Positions 63,001 through 64,000 of a stretch of DNA of 64,000 bases are shown piece after piece. Positions within the stretch are counted from its first letter, which is position 1; each line of letters begins with the position of its first letter. The position numbers and the translations under genes were made by a program. Below the pieces are notes generated by a model that worked only from the letters and a program-made list of their open reading frames with translations, did not search any database and was not told the DNA's origin. The stretch is from Kitasatospora sp. MAP5-34 (GTDB lineage: Bacteria; Actinomycetota; Actinomycetes; Streptomycetales; Streptomycetaceae): contig NZ_JARXZC010000030.1 of NCBI RefSeq assembly GCF_029894335.1, forward strand, positions 33,662 to 97,661. The letters are read 5' to 3'.

Positions 63001-63920
63001 GCTTCGAGGCGAGCGAGATCGACCCCCGCGACCCGCTGGGTCTCGGACTGGTCGAGCCGGTGCTGCCGAGCGTCGCCAGCCCGGCGCCGCAGCAGCCCCA
63101 GGTTCAGCAGCCACAGGCCCCGATCCGGCAGCTGCCGCCGCAGGCGCCGCAGCAGCCCCAGGGCCAGCAGCAGCCGATGGCGCTGCCGACCGGTCCCGGC
63201 CAGCGGCCCGAACCCGGGCAGGCCGGGCAGTTCGGCCAGTTCGAGTCCGCCGAGGCGCAGGCCCGGTCGTACCAGCCCCGCCGTCCCGGTACCAGCGCTC
63301 CCGGCTTCGCCGAGCAGCCGCAGGGCCGCCCGGCTCCGCAGCAGGGCCAGCAGGGTCAGCAGGGTCAGCGACAGATGCCGCAGCAGGGTCAGCAGCAGGC
63401 CGGCCGGCCGCCCCAGCAGGACCAGCCGCAGGAGCGGCCGCGTCCTGACGGTGCGTCCGACGCGCCGTGGCGTCCGTCCGCCAACGACGAGCGCTGGCGC
63501 CGGGCCGAGCAGGTCCGCGAGCCCTCGACCGGCGGCATCACGATGTCGGGTCTTCCCCGGCGTACGCCGCAGGCCAACCTGGTCTCCGGCACCGCCGAGG
63601 CGGCGCCGCTGACCGGTCCGCAGGTCTCCCGGGCACCCGAGGAGGTCCGTGGCCGGCTCACCAACCTGCGTCGCGGCATCCAGCAGGGACGCCAGGCGGG
63701 CGCGGACGCGGCCCAGTCGGCGCAGTCCGACCAGCAGCAGACCCAGCAGTTCCAGCGGCCCCAGCCGGGGCAGCAGTTCCAGCAGGGGCAGCAGGGGCAG
63801 CCCGGCCAGGGTGCTCAGCCCGACCAGCACGGCCGCGCCCAGCAGCGCTTCGACGGCTTCGGTAGCCCTCGGAACAACGGGGGCAACGGCTCGTCCGGCC
63901 CAGATCACCAGGAGCGTTGA
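60048..63920 (+). CDS. cvnA: Nitrate/nitrite-sensing-type histidine kinase of a conservon (CvnA)
   Basis: About 1290 aa. A basic cytoplasmic N-terminus; TM1 (about 90-109, LIALLLLPVVVALVLGGL); an extracytoplasmic helical NIT-type sensor; TM2 (about 393-415); HAMP; a dimerisation region (LEQALLRGN-like, RRSQGLIQRQLSLISELE); HATPase with N box LLAELLENATSFSSP and G1 DTGIGLSPDDL. From about 708 on, some 580 residues of Pro/Gln/Gly/Arg-rich low complexity. Start GTG 60048 (QGRFKRG) by family memory; the frame is open to 59946. It works with CvnB, C and D, which follow. Confidence 0.88.
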   Translation: MQGRFKRGSGAVGDPESREPVAGPHQATPITSPGEQTFGAGAESEQDTVEGAEQPGKRSGRSRLRGTLNRRRATGLSRFAMRNWRIRTRLIALLLLPVVVALVLGGLRIQASIQNSQQLSQMTGLSDLAKKATALADALQTERDISAGPLTSQSSELDDVSAARKTTDDLSKAFAASADNFDQLDLSGDKALLLQVRKDLNQLSDARSNAYTKDDNIQATITNYDVIIKDLLGISQDLAIGSNSTELVKVTRALQQFSLAKESSSEQRALISAALARPGQPDLSTSDETFGIRLQVSEDNALLNFTAIYGDAQAKALRAPLSYNQVISDADRYSKTVLNLNGIRQAQPRSYKSWYDDASAKINGERKIESTLLEALDGKAGQLQSDADTQTLLNGALIALVLIVAIAGAAIVARGMVRSLTRLQTAAEDVAERRLPELVKTLSESDPHDVDVTVEPVGIDSSDEIGHVAHAFDMVHKQAVSLAAEQALLRGNINAMFTNLSRRSQGLIQRQLSLISELESREADPDQLASLFKLDHLATRMRRNGENLLVLAGEDPGRRWTRPVPLVDVLRAAASEVEQYERVELAAVPSAEVAGRVVNDLVHLLAELLENATSFSSPQTRVRVTGHALPDGRVLIEIHDTGIGLSPDDLADINERLANPPVVDVSVSRRMGLFVVGRLSLRHGIRIQLRPSDSGGTTALVMLPLDVTTAADRRTAGRPAGPAQARQQRGAGPTPRQQGRAGMAETALPMRPQPGAAAGALPQGPAGAPTGRPQLGQGPQGGPGGQPQQGGRPGAPAQAPNGSPTGGLPTREVGQALRETPPNGRPPRRTPGASGAPGVQQGPGGGLPRRGRAPEQGQQPQQNQQGPAGGRRPAQERPRPGVDQPTAGQPTAGRPGPRQAPQGPGQGQAPGQGQGQPQGRPVRPQPQDGPAQRPPYAQERPSAPQDQQAQLAPQPQGRQPQAPQQSMAPLPAAPVESTVQFARPRFEASEIDPRDPLGLGLVEPVLPSVASPAPQQPQVQQPQAPIRQLPPQAPQQPQGQQQPMALPTGPGQRPEPGQAGQFGQFESAEAQARSYQPRRPGTSAPGFAEQPQGRPAPQQGQQGQQGQRQMPQQGQQQAGRPPQQDQPQERPRPDGASDAPWRPSANDERWRRAEQVREPSTGGITMSGLPRRTPQANLVSGTAEAAPLTGPQVSRAPEEVRGRLTNLRRGIQQGRQAGADAAQSAQSDQQQTQQFQRPQPGQQFQQGQQGQPGQGAQPDQHGRAQQRFDGFGSPRNNGGNGSSGPDHQER

Positions 63921-63930
63921 GTTGAGTCAG

Positions 63931-64000
63931 ATGAGCCAGGCCGCACAGAACCTGAACTGGCTGATCACCAATTTCGTGGACAACACCCCTGGGGTGTCGC
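63931..64000 (+). CDS. cvnB: Roadblock/LC7-type protein CvnB, start only
   Basis: First 23 codons before the window edge: MSQAAQNLNWLITNFVDNTP, the N-terminus typical of CvnB/MglB-like roadblock proteins. Starts 10 nt after cvnA; an in-frame TTG 9 nt earlier is possible. Confirms a cvn conservon (cvnABCD). Confidence 0.85.
   Translation, partial: MSQAAQNLNWLITNFVDNTPGVS

Noticed and set aside
60231..63908. 1225-codon minus-strand open frame opposite cvnA
   Set aside because: Leu/Arg/Gly-rich shadow of cvnA with no motif; cvnA has kinase, HAMP and membrane segments.

Overview
This is a contiguous stretch of core chromosome from a high-GC actinomycete, almost certainly a streptomycete (Streptomyces or Kitasatospora). 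The basis is roughly 70% or higher G+C, strong G/C at third codon positions, frequent GTG starts, and a lineage-typical gene set: four tandem type I signal peptidases, amtB-glnK-glnD, nsdA, hupS with a Lys-rich tail, ndgR-leuCD and a cvn conservon. I see no insertion sequence, integrase, prophage, CRISPR array or secondary-metabolite cluster.

Layout, with most genes on the minus strand. 1-9014: a truncated NUDIX hydrolase, sipZ-sipY-sipX-sipW, rplS, trmD, rimM, khpA, rpsP and a SprT-like protein (minus-strand transcription runs from high to low coordinates). 9015-14308: proS, a methyltransferase-like gene, a GNAT acetyltransferase, ffh and an unknown gene. 14362-18695: amtB-glnK-glnD with a phased GlnR box, i.e. 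nitrogen uptake and signalling. 18974-26635: nsdA, a Prim-Pol-like orphan, ftsY and smc. 26874-33201: a small coiled-coil protein, acylphosphatase, a TPM-like membrane protein, a DMT permease, mutM, rnc, rpmF and DUF177. 33357-41202: a SepIVA/DivIVA-like protein, coaD, rsmD, an unknown gene, recG, a FakA-like DAK2 protein and rpmB. 41379-49889: thiD, pfkA, thiL, an Lrp/AsnC RAM protein, DUF3515, ddl, gpsA, plsC, cofC and a tiny unknown protein.

49924-64000: two tiny overlapping unknown genes divergent from a GntR regulator over an AT-rich operator; hupS; an unknown gene; leuCD divergent from the regulator ndgR; a five-tRNA array (Gln-Glu-Glu-Glu-Gln); gltX preceded by a fumarylacetoacetase-family hydrolase; a 74-aa peptide with a duplicated motif; then a giant CvnA sensor kinase and the start of cvnB.

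The genes mostly serve translation (ribosomal proteins, tRNA synthetases, tRNA and rRNA modification), secretion (SRP, FtsY, signal peptidases), chromosome structure and repair (Smc, HupS, RecG, Fpg), cell-envelope precursors (Ddl, PlsC, GpsA) and cofactors (CoA, thiamine, F420). Gene ends are marked by many strong hairpins. Some belong to a dispersed inverted-repeat family (CAGGGGCGCGGGGAACTGCG / complement) with at least five copies here and two structural subtypes. The least explained items are that repeat family, the GntR/tiny-ORF module, and the small repeated-motif peptide beside a Crp-like site.
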